In this document: one piece after another, positions 62,799 to 64,000 of the stretch | Layout of the letters: the number at the start of each line of letters is the position of its first letter | Numbering within the stretch: position 1 is the first letter of the stretch | Assembly: GCF_024359545.1 (NCBI RefSeq) | Contig: NZ_JAKQZG010000005.1 | Span: 124,001 to 188,000 of the forward strand | Direction of reading: 5' to 3' | DNA from: Jiella marina | GTDB lineage: Bacteria; Pseudomonadota; Alphaproteobacteria; Rhizobiales; Rhizobiaceae | DNA: 64,000 bases | The notes under the pieces: model-generated | What the model saw: only the letters and a program-made list of their open reading frames with translations | The model's database searches: none | Told to the model about the DNA's origin: nothing | Made by a program: the position numbers and the translations under genes

Positions 62799-64000
62799 CT
62801 ACATCACTGCGCCGATCTGCCAGGGCACGAACTCCACCGTGCCGAAGCCCTGGGCCTCGCTCTTGGTCTCCTCGCCCGAAGCGACGCGGAGCATCAGATC
62901 GAAGATCTCCCGACCCTTTTCCTCGATACTGACACCCTCGAGGATGGCGCCGCAATTGACGTCCATGTCCGGTTCCATCCGGCGCCACAGGTCCAGATTG
63001 GAGGCGATCTTGATGCAGGGGACCGGCTGGTAACCCGAAACGCTGCCGCGGCCGGTGGTAAAGGCGATCAGATTGGCGCCCGATGCGATCTGTCCTGTGA
63101 CCGAACACGGATCGTAGCCGGGGCTGTCCATGAACATGAAGCCGGGCCGATCGATCGGCTCGCCATATTTGTAGACGCCGGAAAGCGGAGCGGTGCCGCC
63201 CTTGGCGACGGCGCCGAGGCTCTTTTCCAGGATCGTGGTCAGCCCGCCGCGCTTGTTGCCGGGCGAGGGGTTGTTGTCCATCTCGCCGTAGTTTCGGGCC
63301 GTGTAATCCTCCCACCAGTCGATCAGGTCGATCAGCTTGCGTCCCGTCGGCTCGTCGACGGCGCGGCGCGTGAGAAGGTGTTCGGCCCCGTAGATCTCGG
63401 AGGTCTCCGACAGGATCGAGATGCCGCCATGCCGAACCAGGAGGTCCGAGGCATGGCCGAGGGCCGGATTGGCGGTAATGCCGGAATAGCCGTCGGAGCC
63501 GCCGCACTGCATGCCGAGAACGAGATGCCGGGTCGAAGCTTCCTCGCGCACCGCCTTGTCGGCTTCGGCGGCGAGCTCGCGCAGTATGGCGACGCCCTTG
63601 TCGATCGAGGCCTTGGTCCCGCCGGTCTGCTGGATCGTCATGTAGCGGAACCGGGCGCTGTCCTTGAGCGCATCCCGGTCCACCAGATCTGCGATCTGCA
63701 TCACCTCGCAACCGAGCCCCAGCATCAGGATCGCCCCGAAATTGGGATTGTGCCCATAACCCGCGAGGGTGCGGAACAGCGTCTCGTAACCCTCGTCCTT
63801 GCCCGACATGCCGCAGCCGGTGCCGTGCACGATCGGCACGATGCCGTCGACATTGGGAAACTCGTCGAGGATGTTCCGGCGGGCGATCTCGTGAGCGATG
63901 AACCGCGCCACTGAACCCGAACAGTTCACCGAGGTGAGAATGCCGAGATAGTTGCGCGTGCCGACGCGGCCCGACGGCCGGCGAAAACCCTGGAACGTCG
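62799..64000 (-). CDS. UxaA/GarD-family sugar-acid dehydratase (partial, N-terminus off the window)
   Basis: About 400 residues are visible, running off the right edge. The beginning of the visible part reads FxGFRRPSGRVGTRNYLGIL then SVNCSGSVARF, the family signature; further on are TGCGMSGKDEGYETLFRTL and QQTGGTKASIDKGVAILREL. UxaA (altronate) and GarD (galactarate) dehydratases use an iron or metal site; the exact sugar acid cannot be decided. The C-terminus ends with EFVPWQIGAVM. Confidence 0.88.
   Translation of the reverse strand, partial: TFQGFRRPSGRVGTRNYLGILTSVNCSGSVARFIAHEIARRNILDEFPNVDGIVPIVHGTGCGMSGKDEGYETLFRTLAGYGHNPNFGAILMLGLGCEVMQIADLVDRDALKDSARFRYMTIQQTGGTKASIDKGVAILRELAAEADKAVREEASTRHLVLGMQCGGSDGYSGITANPALGHASDLLVRHGGISILSETSEIYGAEHLLTRRAVDEPTGRKLIDLIDWWEDYTARNYGEMDNNPSPGNKRGGLTTILEKSLGAVAKGGTAPLSGVYKYGEPIDRPGFMFMDSPGYDPCSVTGQIASGANLIAFTTGRGSVSGYQPVPCIKIASNLDLWRRMEPDMDVNCGAILEGVSIEEKGREIFDLMLRVASGEETKSEAQGFGTVEFVPWQIGAVM

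Overview
The window is high-GC alphaproteobacterial DNA of the Hyphomicrobiales (Rhizobiales) type. The evidence is the rhizobial flagellar gene set (MotE, MotC, a MotD-type FliK, an FtcR/Rem regulator, FlaF, FlbT), CtrA boxes of the form TTAA-N7-TTAAC in front of flagellar genes, a BigR-type sulfide regulon and a RIME-like intergenic repeat. No genus can be named from sequence alone; the family (perhaps Aurantimonadaceae or a relative) is a guess.

Layout. 1-1903 (minus): the N-terminal part of an M10 metalloprotease with RTX repeats, cut by the window edge. 2099-5803 (minus): a small phage-like island with an M15 peptidoglycan peptidase, a beta-helix tailspike-like protein, a degraded copy of the peptidase 3' end, and two small membrane proteins. 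No capsid, terminase or tail genes accompany it. 6236-7130: a HAD phosphatase and tRNA-Val(CAC).

7560-38323 (plus): a nearly continuous flagellar cluster: flgB-flgC-fliE-flgG-flgA-flgI-motE-flgH, terminator, fliL-fliP, two flagellins, fliF-fliH-like-motB-motC-fliK, rem, flgE-flgK-flgL, a small unknown ORF, flaF-flbT-flgD-fliQ, terminator, flhA-fliR-fliJ-like-flgJ-like-flgN-like and a membrane protein. Genes for FliG, FliM, FliN, MotA, FlhB, FliI and FlgF are not in the window. Perfect CtrA boxes precede the first flagellin, fliF and rem, which would tie motility to the cell cycle.

38343-45392: a PilZ protein, a conserved membrane protein, a PHA-system protein, and an iron-type locus of two imelysin-family proteins, a di-haem DUF1111 oxidoreductase and a DUF1513 beta-propeller protein, with a RIME-like repeat inside it. 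45805-51616 (minus): a complete seven-gene Nit1C cluster (nitB-nitH), known in other bacteria as a nitrilase cluster linked to cyanide/nitrile nitrogen assimilation, divergent from a MocR-type PLP-dependent regulator. 53278-55292: a NarL-type two-component pair.

55520-62672: a sulfide/persulfide module: two YeeE/YedE half-transporters, a TauE/SafE exporter, a DUF442-sulfide:quinone oxidoreductase fusion, a BigR-type ArsR repressor with its two sensing cysteines, two divergent 1-Cys peroxiredoxins, a DUF2892 membrane protein and an ETHE1/Blh-type persulfide dioxygenase. 62799-64000 (minus) is an UxaA/GarD-family sugar-acid dehydratase cut by the right edge.
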